From Akkermansiaceae bacterium (GTDB lineage: Bacteria; Verrucomicrobiota; Verrucomicrobiia; Verrucomicrobiales; Akkermansiaceae): a stretch of DNA of 64,000 nucleotides. Position numbers and translations under genes: made by a program. Location of the stretch: NCBI GenBank assembly GCA_947462535.1, contig CANHPN010000001.1:62001-126000 (forward strand). Reading direction: 5' to 3'. The notes under the pieces are model-generated. The model was not told where the DNA came from. It saw only the letters and a list, made by a program, of their open reading frames with translations, and ran no database searches. Of this stretch, positions 51,720 through 60,606 are shown one piece after another (position 1 is the first letter of the stretch; each line of letters starts with the position of its first letter).

Positions 51720-53603
51720 CTACTCGCCGGTGCCGTCCGGCGGCAGGATCTCGTCGGTGAGGCGCTTGGCACCGGCGTCCGCGAGGTTACTTTGCGGATA
51801 GATGCTGCGGGCCTTGAGATACCACGAGAGCGCGGAGCCGATCTGCTTGGGCGTGCGGCTCTCGAACTGCCGCGCCTTGTCGAGCGCGCGGGTGAAGTCG
51901 GCGACCTTGGGGGCCAGTAGTTCCAGCTCGCGGCCGAGTTTCGGGTCGTCCGGGAAATCCTCGCGCAGCTTGGCGAGCTGTTCCCACGCCGCGTAGTCCT
52001 GGCCCATCTTGCTGAATTCCGAAGCCTTGCCGAGCGCGGTTTCGATCTTCGTGAGATTGGTCATGATCTGTTTGAAGGCGTCCTCGCGCGCCGGGTCGCC
52101 CTGGATCGCCGGGGCGATTTCATACTGGCGGCGGGCGACTTCACGGAAGTTCCCCTCGCTCAGCAAGCGGTCGAAATCGTTGCGGATCAGGATCAGCCCG
52201 CCGGAGTTGCTCACGAGATTGCGGAATTCCTTGAGCTTCGGATTGGTCGGCCAGATCTCGGCGGCGGCCTTGATTTTCTCAGCGGCCTTGTCGCTTTCCT
52301 TGGCGAGCAGGTGGCCCTTGGCCTCCTCGATCGCGAGGTCCGAGGCAAGGGTGTAGGCGGCGATGGCGCTGTCCACCTTGGACGACGGGAAATCCTTGGA
52401 TGCGCTTTTCAAGCGTTCTGCCAGTTCCATGGTCTTGGTATAGTCGCGCGCCTGGAGAGTGCCGTAGAGCTCGTGCAAATCGCGGACGTATTCGGCGATG
52501 CGGCGCTTTTTCTCTAACGAGAGAGTCGCCACCGGCGCGAGGTATTCGCCGAACGCGAAGGCTTCCATCAGGCGCTGGGAGGCGTTGTGCAGTTCGCCGC
52601 GCGAGAGCATGAGGTCGAAGGCTTCGATGTATTTGCCGGTCTCGCGGATGACCTCGTTAGAAAGCGAGTCGAGCGAGGCGACCGTCGGGCTTACGCCGAC
52701 GGATTCGGAGAACAGCTTGGAGACGTCCGAGTCCTTGTCCACGCGGAGGGTGGCGTCGCCGTCTTTCCAGATCTGGTTGTAGAAGCGGGCGGCCATCAGC
52801 ACGTGCTCGTAGCGGCGCTGGACGAACCACTGGATCATGCTGACCTGGTATTGCGCCTTGGTGCGGATGGTTCCGGCTTCGGTGCGGACGATGTTGGCTT
52901 TCTTGAGCGCCTCGATTTCCGCGATGCGGCGGAGCGTGTCGGCGTATTTGAGCGAGTTGACGCCGGCACCGGGATTGGTCGCGGGCTGGGACTTGTCCTT
53001 CTTGTCTTTGACATCACTGGAATTCCCCAGCTCCTTGTCACGTTCGTGGCGGGCTTTCCAATCGCCCTCCAGGATGATGGTCTTCTTCTCCTCCTCGATG
53101 GATAGATTGAGTTTCTTGAGGCCGTTGACGTCCTGCTTGGCGAGCATGGCCATATAAATGGACTCGGCCAGCGAGCCGCAGAGGTTGGCGTCTCCCGGAT
53201 AGGCGGACGCGCCGGGAAGCTGGGTGAAAGCGGCGTAGAGATCGGGGCCGCCGCTGCGGAAGGGGGAAATGGTCGCGAGGATCTGGGCGATCGTCTCGCG
53301 GTATTTCTCGGCGGCCTCGCCGTTCTCGGGCGGTTGGCTGAGGTATTTCTCGAAGCGCGCCTTGAGCAGGCGGTTGTCGCCGAGGGGGATGGCCACGCCG
53401 CCGACGGTGATGGTTTCGGCGGACGGGTCGAGCATCGGGATTTCCTGGCCGAGCGGGCCGACGGCGGGTGGCTTTTTCTGTGCGGGCGGCGCGGTGTCGG
53501 TGGGTGTCGCGGCCGGGGCGGGTTTCTCGGCGGGCGGCGGTGTGTAAACCTGGGCGTGGGCCAGACCGGTGAGGCAGAGCGGAAGCAAAAGGCAGAATTT
53601 CAT
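51720..53603 (-). CDS. large secreted helical protein, unknown function
   Basis: A 627-residue exported protein with signal peptide FCLLLPLCLTGLAHA, then a Pro-rich linker (TPPPAEKPAPAATPTDTAPP) and a long helical region without known motifs. Segments such as AERLKSASKDFPSSKVDSAI, AAAEIWPTNPKLKEFRNLV and KLREDFPDDPKLGRELELL resemble TPR-like helical repeats toward the C-terminus. Two cysteines only. Proteins of this kind appear to be restricted to Verrucomicrobia. It is followed on the reverse strand by a 134-residue membrane protein gene upstream (18 bases) and the ABCG-like transporter, so it could belong to one operon with them. Confidence 0.7.
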   Translation of the reverse strand: MKFCLLLPLCLTGLAHAQVYTPPPAEKPAPAATPTDTAPPAQKKPPAVGPLGQEIPMLDPSAETITVGGVAIPLGDNRLLKARFEKYLSQPPENGEAAEKYRETIAQILATISPFRSGGPDLYAAFTQLPGASAYPGDANLCGSLAESIYMAMLAKQDVNGLKKLNLSIEEEKKTIILEGDWKARHERDKELGNSSDVKDKKDKSQPATNPGAGVNSLKYADTLRRIAEIEALKKANIVRTEAGTIRTKAQYQVSMIQWFVQRRYEHVLMAARFYNQIWKDGDATLRVDKDSDVSKLFSESVGVSPTVASLDSLSNEVIRETGKYIEAFDLMLSRGELHNASQRLMEAFAFGEYLAPVATLSLEKKRRIAEYVRDLHELYGTLQARDYTKTMELAERLKSASKDFPSSKVDSAIAAYTLASDLAIEEAKGHLLAKESDKAAEKIKAAAEIWPTNPKLKEFRNLVSNSGGLILIRNDFDRLLSEGNFREVARRQYEIAPAIQGDPAREDAFKQIMTNLTKIETALGKASEFSKMGQDYAAWEQLAKLREDFPDDPKLGRELELLAPKVADFTRALDKARQFESRTPKQIGSALSWYLKARSIYPQSNLADAGAKRLTDEILPPDGTGE

Positions 53604-53621
53604 GGGATGGCAAATTGCAAG

Positions 53622-54026
53622 TTAGAGGCGGTTCACGCCTGTGGCCACGGGGATGCCGCCTTGCCGAAATTTCACGCGGAACGCGTATTTCTGCTTGGTG
53701 TCGATGTTGAGCTTGTGGAAGTCCTGTGGAATCTCGATGCCGACGAATTCAGCGCCGCCGGGCGCTTCCATCTTCACGCTGACGAACTGCCCGCGGCCGG
53801 TCGTCCACTGGAGTTTCTCGTCGATCTGGCCCTCGATGACATACTCGTTGCCGCGCAGGCTGTTGCCGTTCTCTAGCAACTCGTCCACGCTGAGCTTGGC
53901 GACGTCGCCAAAGGTCGCGGTTTTTTTCCCGATGAGGGATTTGCCGGCGACCACCGCGACGACGATGGCGGCGATGGCACCGATGATGATTCCGGGATGA
54001 AGATGTGAGCTAGCGCGACGTGCCAT
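53622..54026 (-). CDS. single-pass membrane protein with OB-like domain
   Basis: A 134-residue protein. Residues 10-30 form one membrane helix (HPGIIIGAIAAIVVAVVAG); the remainder is a small beta domain (GNEYVIEGQIDEKLQW, GQFVSVKMEAPGGAEFVGIE, KYAFRVKFRQGGIPVA) compatible with an OB fold. Domain name not assigned with certainty. ATG 54026 is preferred (MARRASSHLH); the longer frame overlaps the transporter gene antisense. It lies 18 bases upstream of the large secreted protein gene and 67 bases downstream of the transporter, so the three may be co-transcribed. Function unknown. Confidence 0.65.
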   Translation of the reverse strand: MARRASSHLHPGIIIGAIAAIVVAVVAGKSLIGKKTATFGDVAKLSVDELLENGNSLRGNEYVIEGQIDEKLQWTTGRGQFVSVKMEAPGGAEFVGIEIPQDFHKLNIDTKQKYAFRVKFRQGGIPVATGVNRL

Positions 54027-54093
54027 GATTCGTGAGTGGGTTTCAGAGGAGAATCTAAACGGGAAATCCCTGAAATCGAGGGCGAAAATCCGC

Positions 54094-55818
54094 TCAGTCC
54101 CATTGTGGCCTGCGGGCACCGGCCCAGGTGGCGATGAGCGCCACCGCGATGTGCGCGCCGAGGGCGTAAAAGCAGATTTCGCGGGCAGACAGGCTGGTGT
54201 CGATGACCGACTTGACGGCGTTGTAAACCTGCGGTTGGAGGGCTTCCACCGAGCCGGACCACGCCCAGTAAGCGGAAATGAACGGGCGGGTGAAGGCCTC
54301 GATGTTTTCCGGCAGCGCCAGCACCGCACCGGACAGCGGGAGCTGGAAGCCGACGAGGTAGATCGAAAGCAGGGACGCCTGCTCCGCCGTCCGCATGAGC
54401 GAGGAAATGGCCAGGCACACGGCCGTCATCGCGGCGTTGACCAGTAACAGGAACCCCGCGTGCTGAATGAAATCCCCGCGGAAGGCACCGAAGAAGTTCA
54501 CGAAAAACGCCATCCACAGCGATTGTCCGATGACCAGGCAGGCGAGGAACGCCACCTTGGATGCGAGGTAAGCCGTGGGCCGCAGCCCGCCGAATTTCTC
54601 CTTCTCGTAAATCGGCCGCTCGCCGGCGATCTCGCGAGCGGAGTTGTTAGATCCCATCAGCGACAGCAGCACCACCTGGAACATGATGATCCCGGAGATG
54701 GCCGAGCCGACCTTCGCCTGGTCCGAGGACACCAGGATTTTCTCCTCGATCTCCGCCCGCTCGCTTTGCCGCGTGTCGGAAAAACGGCGGATGTTGCCGG
54801 AGGCCTTGTCGCTGAAAATCGTGACGAGGATGGGAAAGCAGACGATGATGGCGAGCTGGAGAAACACCTGCCCGCGGTCGCGGAAAAAGATCCGCCAACG
54901 GCGCGACAGCAGGGTGGCGAACTGGCTGAGAAATCCGGGCAGCCGCAGGGTTTCGCTTTCCTCGACCGCCTCGACCGGCGGGGTGGGGAAATCCCCGCTG
55001 GCGACGAGTAGCGCGCGTTTTTTCCCCATCATTTTCTGATAGGACTCGCGGTGCTTCTGCCACGAGCCGTGCCAGCGCTCGGATGGCTGGGTGGCCAGCC
55101 GCGGATAAACCTCCTCGGTGTCGCTCACGGAGAAATAGTGGGTCAGTTGCTCCGGCGGGCCGTGGAACGCGACCCGGCCCTCGTGCAGGACGAGGATGGA
55201 ATCATACAGCTCGAGATGCGCCAGCGAGTGGGTCACCGAGAGCACGATCCGGCCGTCCTTGCGCGAGAGATCATGGAGCAGGCGGACGATTTCGCGCTCC
55301 GAGCGCGGGTCGAGGCCGGAGGTGACTTCGTCGCAGAGCAGGAGCTTCGGGTCGGAAACGAGCTCCATCGCCAGCCCGAGGCGGCGCTTCTGGCCGCCGG
55401 AAAGCACCTTCACCTGGCGGTCGCTGATCGGGCCGAGTCCGGTTTCCTCGAGCACCTGGTCGATCCGGTGATCCAGCTCCGCAGTGTCGCGGCAGCGGAC
55501 GCGAAGGCGAGTCGCGGCCTCGACGGATTCGTCCACGGTCAGCGGGTCGTAAGCGATGGAAAACTGCGGCACGTAGCCGATTTCCGAGGGCGAGAAGTCG
55601 CCATCTTCCGATAGATTCCGGGAGTCCCAGAACAACGCGCCGGCCGACTCCGGATTGAGGCCGGCGATGGTTTTGAGCAGGGTCGTTTTGCCGCATCCGG
55701 ACGGGCCGACGATGGCCATGAAGTGGCCTTTGGGCACGCGGATCGAGACGCGGTCCACGAGCGGGACGTCCTCGCCGTCTTTGCGGATGGTGAAACTGAC
55801 TTCTTGGAGCTTGAGCAC
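54094..55818 (-). CDS. ABCG-like half-transporter (ATPase plus ABC-2 permease)
   Basis: A 574-residue fusion of an N-terminal ATPase and a C-terminal six-helix ABC-2 permease, the ABCG/White arrangement. Walker A GPSGCGKTTLL near residue 38, signature LSGGQKRRLGLA, Walker B LLLCDEVTSGLDP and switch SVTHS are present. The permease half has RRWRIFFRDRGQVFLQLAII, FQVVLLSLMGSNNSAREIAG, YLASKVAFLACLVIGQ and the final helix ICFYALGAHIAVALI. Such bacterial proteins export lipids or small molecules as dimers. GTG 55818 (VLKLQEVSF) is the likelier start; TTG 55839 is the alternative. Substrate unknown. Confidence 0.88.
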   Translation of the reverse strand: MLKLQEVSFTIRKDGEDVPLVDRVSIRVPKGHFMAIVGPSGCGKTTLLKTIAGLNPESAGALFWDSRNLSEDGDFSPSEIGYVPQFSIAYDPLTVDESVEAATRLRVRCRDTAELDHRIDQVLEETGLGPISDRQVKVLSGGQKRRLGLAMELVSDPKLLLCDEVTSGLDPRSEREIVRLLHDLSRKDGRIVLSVTHSLAHLELYDSILVLHEGRVAFHGPPEQLTHYFSVSDTEEVYPRLATQPSERWHGSWQKHRESYQKMMGKKRALLVASGDFPTPPVEAVEESETLRLPGFLSQFATLLSRRWRIFFRDRGQVFLQLAIIVCFPILVTIFSDKASGNIRRFSDTRQSERAEIEEKILVSSDQAKVGSAISGIIMFQVVLLSLMGSNNSAREIAGERPIYEKEKFGGLRPTAYLASKVAFLACLVIGQSLWMAFFVNFFGAFRGDFIQHAGFLLLVNAAMTAVCLAISSLMRTAEQASLLSIYLVGFQLPLSGAVLALPENIEAFTRPFISAYWAWSGSVEALQPQVYNAVKSVIDTSLSAREICFYALGAHIAVALIATWAGARRPQWD

Positions 55819-55899
55819 GGAATAAAGGGTTCTGGACAAGTAGCAAACGGCGGGGATTCGGGATCTCTATCGTCGGCGGGAAAATAAAATCCAGACCGG

Positions 55900-56373
55900 T
55901 CATTCGATCGGCACGATCCGGAAGGTGCCGCCCGCTTTCTGGTGGAGCGAGGAGGCGAGAGTCGAGGCCATGTTTGCGGCTTCCGCAGGGGCAGCGGCGG
56001 GCGAGTCGTGGTCGAGGGCATTTCGCAACGCGCCTTCCACCAGCTGGCCGCAATGGATCTTCATCGGCGGCAAGGGGCCGAGGTCGCCGGTCAACTCGCT
56101 GGCGGTGAGGTGCTTGGCCTCCTCCGCCGTTTTCCCGCGGAGAAGTTCGGTGGCCATCGACGCCACCGCGATCGCCGTCTGGCAGCCGAAAGCCTGGAAC
56201 GACGCGCGGTCGATGACGCGCTTGCCGTCTTTTTCGGTGAATTTCAGCCACATCCGCAGCATGTCGCCGCACTCGGGCGAGCCGACGGTGCCTATGGCGT
56301 CGGCGTCCGGGATTTCGCCTTGGTTTTGCGGATTGGCGAGGGCGGCGCGCACTTTGCTTTCGAATGAACTCAT
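55900..56373 (-). CDS. NifU/IscU-like Fe-S cluster scaffold
   Basis: A 157-residue protein with the three scaffold cysteines: GSPECGDMLRMW, FGCQTAIAVASM and KIHCGQLVEGALRNAL, in the order and spacing of the IscU/NifU N-terminal domain, and an Asp before the first motif (Asp in CGD). It would assemble [2Fe-2S] clusters with a cysteine desulfurase. The start is ATG 56373 (MSSFESKVRAAL); the upstream frame is without homology. No iscS, iscA or ferredoxin genes are adjacent. It lies 82 bases upstream of the transporter gene start and could be an independent unit. Confidence 0.85.
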   Translation of the reverse strand: MSSFESKVRAALANPQNQGEIPDADAIGTVGSPECGDMLRMWLKFTEKDGKRVIDRASFQAFGCQTAIAVASMATELLRGKTAEEAKHLTASELTGDLGPLPPMKIHCGQLVEGALRNALDHDSPAAAPAEAANMASTLASSLHQKAGGTFRIVPIE

Positions 56374-56493
56374 GAAGGCGCGGAAGGTAGGCCAGGATGG
56401 CGGGCAGTTCAAGCGCGGGTCTGCCATGGTGGCCTTGTAATTTCCGGGATCTGCGGCTTATAGGGGAACATATGGAAATCCGGCCGTGAGCTT

Positions 56494-57024
56494 CTACTTC
56501 GCGCCGAACTGCCGGCCGCGCCCGGTTTCCCAGGCGCTGCGGACGCTGGCATGGAGTGCGCTGAGATCCGCCGCCGAGAGAATGCGGTATTCGATCGTCC
56601 GGGCATGGCTGGTTTCCGGGTATTTCTTGATGACCATGTTCTGGACATCGTTACCGGCGCGATCGGCGGCTTTTTCGACGATTTCGCGCCCGCGTTTCGC
56701 GAGGTCGGCCACCGCGTTTCCCGGCGCGGCGTCCGTCACCGGCGAGATGTGGTAAAAGCGGGCGAGCGCTTGGCCGAGCGCGTCCACCGTGACTTCATCC
56801 ACGATGACCGCTCCGTCGAGCAGATACTTGTGCCGGCTGACCGAGGAAATCCGGTCGAGGGCCACCATGTAGTGCCCGCCGTTGAGAGTCGCCTGCCAGA
56901 AACGGTTAGGCCCGGGCGAGTCACCCGCCTTGCCGACGTCGGGAGTGGTCTCGTCTTGGGCGCTGAGTTGCACCGAGCAAATGAGAAATCCGGTGAGCCA
57001 AAGCAGCAGAGTTTTTCGGAACAT
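56494..57024 (-). CDS. secreted protein of unknown function
   Basis: A 176-residue protein with signal peptide FRKTLLLWLTGFLICSVQLSA. The mature chain has WQATLNGGHYMVALDRISSVSR, VIVDEVTVDALGQALARFYHI and an alpha-helical C-terminus. No cysteines in the mature part and no recognised family; probably restricted to this lineage. It is transcribed toward the NifU-like gene but 120 bases away, so linkage is uncertain. Confidence 0.6.
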   Translation of the reverse strand: MFRKTLLLWLTGFLICSVQLSAQDETTPDVGKAGDSPGPNRFWQATLNGGHYMVALDRISSVSRHKYLLDGAVIVDEVTVDALGQALARFYHISPVTDAAPGNAVADLAKRGREIVEKAADRAGNDVQNMVIKKYPETSHARTIEYRILSAADLSALHASVRSAWETGRGRQFGAK

Positions 57025-57458
57025 GCGGACAGCGTGGCACGCTCATTTCCATTTGACCAGCATCAGGCTGCGGAAATCTTGAAATCGTTTGGCAACGCGC
57101 GGCGGCAGGTTTGATTTCAAACGTGGGAACAACCGGAATCTTCTTCGAGGCCATCGGTGAATCCGGCTTCCACCCCGCTTATGAAATCATCGGCAGGGAT
57201 GATGTCACGGACACGCCACCGCGTCTCGCCTCACTAATGGCCCGGTCACCCTTGGGCCGCGTGCAGCCCGCTGCCGCTTGCAACAGCCAGCCTGCTGGCC
57301 GGGGTGTGGAAGGCCGCCAGACCCCGAAAACCTAATTTCTGATGCAGGAGCACGCATCCGCGCGGTATTTATCCCGAATCCCGCCTTGCCATCCCGGCAA
57401 AAACCGTGCATAGCCCGCCCCCCTTCGCACGGAGGTCGTCCATTATCCAATCGTTCCC
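57025..57458. other. 434-bp gene-poor region upstream of typA
   Basis: It must contain the typA promoter and that of the divergent secreted protein, but no convincing promoter motif was found. A small GC-rich hairpin (GGGGT...ACCCC) lies at about 57300-57326. The short frame 57111-57335 (GTTGIFFEAIGESGFHPA) has no support as a gene. Confidence 0.5.
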
Positions 57459-59294
57459 ATGTCTCTGAAAATTCGTAATCTCGCCATTATTGCCCACGTT
57501 GACCATGGGAAAACCACCCTCGTCGACCAGCTTCTCCAAGCGGGCGGCACCTACCGTGAAAACCAAGCCACCACTGAGCGCGCGATGGACTCCATGGACC
57601 TCGAGCGCGAAAAGGGCATCACTATCAAGGCGAAAAACACCGCCATTCTCTGGGAAGGCTATACCATCAACATCGTGGACACCCCGGGCCACGCCGACTT
57701 CGGCGCCGAGGTGGAACGCGTCATGAAAATGGTCGATGGCGTGCTGCTCGTCGTCGATGCATCCGGCGGCCCGCAGGCCCAAACCCGCTTCGTTTTGCGG
57801 AAAGCCATGCAGGAAGGCCTCAAGCCGATCGTCGTCATCAACAAGATCGACCGCCCACTCGCCACTCCGGAAAAAGTCCACGACCAAGTCCTCGAACTCT
57901 TCCTCGACCTCGACGCCGACGAAGAGCAATTCAACGCCCCTTTCGTCTATGGCTCCGCCCGCGACGGCTATTTCATGGACCATCCCGGCGACGAGCGGAA
58001 GGACTGCATTCCTCTCCTGCGCAAGATCATCGAGCACATCCCCGAGCCGAAAGCCGATCCGGAAGCTCCCTTCCTCATGCTCGTTTCCAACATCGAGTGG
58101 GATGAATACGTCGGCCGCGTCGCTGTCGGCAAGGTTCTCGGCGGTAGCGTTAAAAAGGGCGACACCGTCTTCCTTCTCCGCCAGGACGGCTCGAAAGTGC
58201 AGTCCAAAGTTCTCAAAACCTTCACCTACTCCGGTCTTGCCACCGCCGACTCCGACGGTTGCGGCGCGGGCGGCATCGTCGGCATTGCCGCCGGTATTGA
58301 AAACATCGACATCGGCGAAACCATCGCCGGCAGCGCCGATCAGGAGCCGCTTCCATTCGTCGCCATCGACCCGCCGACCGTTTCGATGCAGTTCTCGATC
58401 AACGACGGCCCGCTCGCCGGCAAGGAAGGCAAACACGTCACCTCCCGCGCCATCCGCGAGCGTCTGATGCGCGAGTTGAAGACCAACATCTCCATCACCG
58501 TCGAGGACACCGACATGTCCGGCGTCTTCAACGTCTCCGCCCGCGGAGCGATGCAGATCGCCGTGCTCGTCGAGCAAATGCGCCGCGAGGGATTCGAAGT
58601 GCTCGTCTCCCGTCCGGTCGTGATCTATCGCCGCGACGACAACGGCAAGCTGCTCGAACCTTACGAAACGCTCTACGTCGAAGCGCCGGGCGACTACACC
58701 CAAGGCATCCTCAAGATCCTCATGAACCGCAAGGGCCTGATGGAGCACATGGACACCGAGGCTTCCGGCCGCGTTTTCATCCAAGCGACCATCCCGACCC
58801 GCGGCCTGATCGGTTTCGAAACCGAGCTCGTCAACCTGACCTCCGGCCACGGCATCATGTCCCACTTGTTCAAGGAATACGCGCCGCACGCCGGCGACAT
58901 CCAGAACCGCACCACCGGGACGCTCGTTTCCATGGATTCCGGCACCGCCACCCCGTTCTCCCTGCAAACGCTCGAAGACCGCGGCATCCTCTTCGTCGCT
59001 CCCGGCGATGCGGTTTACGGCGGCATGCTCGTCGGAGAAAACCCTCGCGTCGGCGACCTTCCGGTGAATCCTGTTAAAGAGAAACACCTCGACAACATGC
59101 GTTCGTCCGGCAAGGACAAGACCTCCAAGCTGACTCCGGCCCTGCGATTCTCGCTGGAGCGCGCCATCGAATACATCGATGCCGACGAACTCGTGGAAGC
59201 CACCCCGCTCAACATCCGTCTGCGCAAGCGTATCCTCGACGCCAACGTCCGCAAGCGGGCAGCCAAAGGCACCGAAGACCGCGCCGCGCGCTAA
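57459..59294 (+). CDS. typA: ribosome-associated GTPase TypA/BipA
   Basis: A 611-residue translational GTPase of usual length. G1 [15 protein letters not shown]2 region [18 protein letters not shown]3 [15 protein letters not shown] and G4 NKIDRP are intact; elongation-factor domain 2, the C-terminal G-domain-like fold and the BipA-specific C-terminal domain ([31 protein letters not shown]) follow. It binds the 70S ribosome and helps stress adaptation and 50S assembly. Translation starts at ATG 57459. A GTAG-footed element and a bidirectional terminator follow the stop. Confidence 0.96.
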   Translation: MSLKIRNLAIIAHVDHGKTTLVDQLLQAGGTYRENQATTERAMDSMDLEREKGITIKAKNTAILWEGYTINIVDTPGHADFGAEVERVMKMVDGVLLVVDASGGPQAQTRFVLRKAMQEGLKPIVVINKIDRPLATPEKVHDQVLELFLDLDADEEQFNAPFVYGSARDGYFMDHPGDERKDCIPLLRKIIEHIPEPKADPEAPFLMLVSNIEWDEYVGRVAVGKVLGGSVKKGDTVFLLRQDGSKVQSKVLKTFTYSGLATADSDGCGAGGIVGIAAGIENIDIGETIAGSADQEPLPFVAIDPPTVSMQFSINDGPLAGKEGKHVTSRAIRERLMRELKTNISITVEDTDMSGVFNVSARGAMQIAVLVEQMRREGFEVLVSRPVVIYRRDDNGKLLEPYETLYVEAPGDYTQGILKILMNRKGLMEHMDTEASGRVFIQATIPTRGLIGFETELVNLTSGHGIMSHLFKEYAPHAGDIQNRTTGTLVSMDSGTATPFSLQTLEDRGILFVAPGDAVYGGMLVGENPRVGDLPVNPVKEKHLDNMRSSGKDKTSKLTPALRFSLERAIEYIDADELVEATPLNIRLRKRILDANVRKRAAKGTEDRAAR

Positions 59295-59301
59295 CGAAAA
59301 A

Positions 59302-59321
59302 GTAGTCCAGGACTTCAGTCC
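59302..59321 (+). repeat. REP-like element seven bases after the typA stop
   Basis: The typA TAA is followed by CGAAAAA and then GTAGTCCAGGACTTCAGTCC, with GGACT-TC-AGTCC as stem. It is the same element as after dapL (24429-24456), in the same position relative to the stop. Confidence 0.65.
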
Positions 59322-59340
59322 GTTCTTCCGTCTTCCGAAA

Positions 59341-59369
59341 AGCCTCTCGTGCGAACGAGAGGCTTTTTT
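59341..59369. terminator. bidirectional intrinsic terminator between typA and SOUL gene
   Basis: AGCCTCTCGT, loop GCGA, ACGAGAGGCT then TTTTT on the plus strand; on the reverse strand the hairpin is followed by TTTT. The T-run overlaps the last two bases of the SOUL gene stop. The perfect ten-base stem ends both convergent transcripts. Confidence 0.9.
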
Positions 59370-59988
59370 ATTCCCCCTCCTCCAGCACCGCCTGCAGCTC
59401 GTAAGTCTGCTTCTTCCGCGGCACCGACGGGCTGTTGTAGCCGAACAACCGGTAGCCCGCCGCCTTAAGCTTCTTCTCCGCAAGCACCGCGTCGATCGCC
59501 GCGCGCGCCTTGGCGACCTCCGCATCGCCGCGCGGTCCCTGCCAGGTGTAGCTGAGCACGCTCAGCGCCGGGACATCGCGGACGTTGACCGTTTCGCCAT
59601 CCGCGCCGGTTTTGCCGACTTCGGGGGATTGATAGAGAAAGCCCATCCGCTCCATCTTCATCCCGCCGCCGGACTCGTCCTTCATGGTCATCTCCACGGG
59701 CGAGGTCATGGGAATGCCATTGCGTTTGATGTGTTTGAAAAGCGTCCAGAAGCCGCCATTAGGGCTGGAGCCGGTGGTGAACGCCGCGCGATAGGCGGGG
59801 TATTTCTTCCGCGTGACCTGGTTGAACGGCCCCGGAGCCGGCCAGCCTTTCGGCAGCGCGGACTCGCTCAGATAGACCGGTTCGGACGCCGGCTCGGCGG
59901 GCTTCGCGAAATGCTTCGAGGCGGGTTGCGCGGTCACAGGAAGGATGGCCGTCGCAAGCAGTGGGATTCGCATGAGAAAATTTTTCAT
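59368..59988 (-). CDS. secreted SOUL heme-binding protein
   Basis: A 206-residue protein with signal peptide FLMRIPLLATAILPVTA. The SOUL/HEBP fold is seen in YPAYRAAFTTGSSPNGGFWTLFKHI, MTSPVEMTM, TVNVRDVPALSVLSYTWQG, GDAEVAKARAAIDAVL, KAAGYRLFGYNSP and PRKKQTYELQAVLEE. SOUL proteins bind heme or related tetrapyrroles; bacterial members are often periplasmic. It converges with typA across a shared terminator and is upstream-separated from trxA by 124 bases with its own terminator. Confidence 0.87.
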   Translation of the reverse strand: MKNFLMRIPLLATAILPVTAQPASKHFAKPAEPASEPVYLSESALPKGWPAPGPFNQVTRKKYPAYRAAFTTGSSPNGGFWTLFKHIKRNGIPMTSPVEMTMKDESGGGMKMERMGFLYQSPEVGKTGADGETVNVRDVPALSVLSYTWQGPRGDAEVAKARAAIDAVLAEKKLKAAGYRLFGYNSPSVPRKKQTYELQAVLEEGE

Positions 59989-60056
59989 CGGTTCAGGATC
60001 GCGCGGAGATGAGTCGGGGCAAGGTGTTTCTGAGGCTCACCCATGTTTCCGATCGC

Positions 60057-60089
60057 AAAAAAACCGCCCCGGATCGCTCCGGGACGGTT
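60057..60089 (-). terminator. intrinsic terminator after trxA
   Basis: On the reverse strand AACCGTCCCGGA, loop GCGA, TCCGGGGCGGTT then five more T. One mismatch (a-c) in an 11-base stem. It lies 23 bases after the trxA stop. Confidence 0.85.
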
Positions 60090-60112
60090 ATTGGAAATTT
60101 CAGCGGAGCGGT

Positions 60113-60433
60113 TTACGCGAGTGCTTGGAGTTTCGCCTTGAGCTGGTCCTTGGTCACGCTCGCGCCGACGATCTGGTCCTTGACCTCGCCGTTTTTGAAG
60201 AACAGGAGTAACGGGATCGAGCGCACGTTGTATTTCACGGCGAGTTCGCGGGCTTCGTCCACGTTCACCTTGCCGACCTTGGCCACGCCTTCCAGATCGG
60301 TGGCGACCTGGTCGATCACCGGGCCGATCATTTTGCACGGGCCGCACCATTCCGCCCAGAAGTCCACGAGGACGGGCAGGTTGGAGTTGATTACTTCGGA
60401 TTGGAAATTCGCATCGGTAAGGTTCAGAGCCAT
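60113..60433 (-). CDS. trxA: thioredoxin
   Basis: A 106-residue thioredoxin with VDFWAEWCGPCKMIGPVI (WCGPCK active site), KVGKVNVDEARELAVKYNV, IPLLLFFKNGE (cis-Pro), and GASVTKDQLKAKL. It reduces disulfides in the cytoplasm and could supply the peroxiredoxin encoded 10 kb away. The start is ATG 60433. A strong hairpin lies upstream. Confidence 0.97.
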   Translation of the reverse strand: MALNLTDANFQSEVINSNLPVLVDFWAEWCGPCKMIGPVIDQVATDLEGVAKVGKVNVDEARELAVKYNVRSIPLLLFFKNGEVKDQIVGASVTKDQLKAKLQALA

Positions 60434-60465
60434 GCGCGGAATCTGTATCCAGAATCCCGATACGT

Positions 60466-60500
60466 CAAGAGCCGCCCTGCGGATCGCGAGGCGGCTCTTG
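60466..60500 (-). promoter_or_regulatory. 11-base-pair hairpin upstream of trxA
   Basis: CAAGAGCCGCC, a 13-base loop, GGCGGCTCTTG. It lies between the membrane protein gene at 60607 and trxA, 33 bases before the trxA start. No T-run, so it may be a processing site, a REP-type repeat or a weak terminator. Confidence 0.4.
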
Positions 60501-60606
60501 GTGATGGGTCGCTGAAACCGGCTTTCCTCAGCCAGTCGTAAATTTCACAGCCCGGAGGGCGGGAGAAATAACAGCTGCGCGGGAACGATGTCTGGGGTAA
60601 ATGCGC

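Noticed and set aside
57111-57335. 74-codon frame upstream of typA
   Set aside because: No ribosome binding site, no similarity, and its second half is only repeat-like hairpin sequence.
57369-59525. 718-codon open frame on the reverse strand across typA
   Set aside because: It lies fully antisense to the intact typA, has low-complexity Glu/Asp/Val/His composition expected of a GC-rich shadow, and shows no domain.
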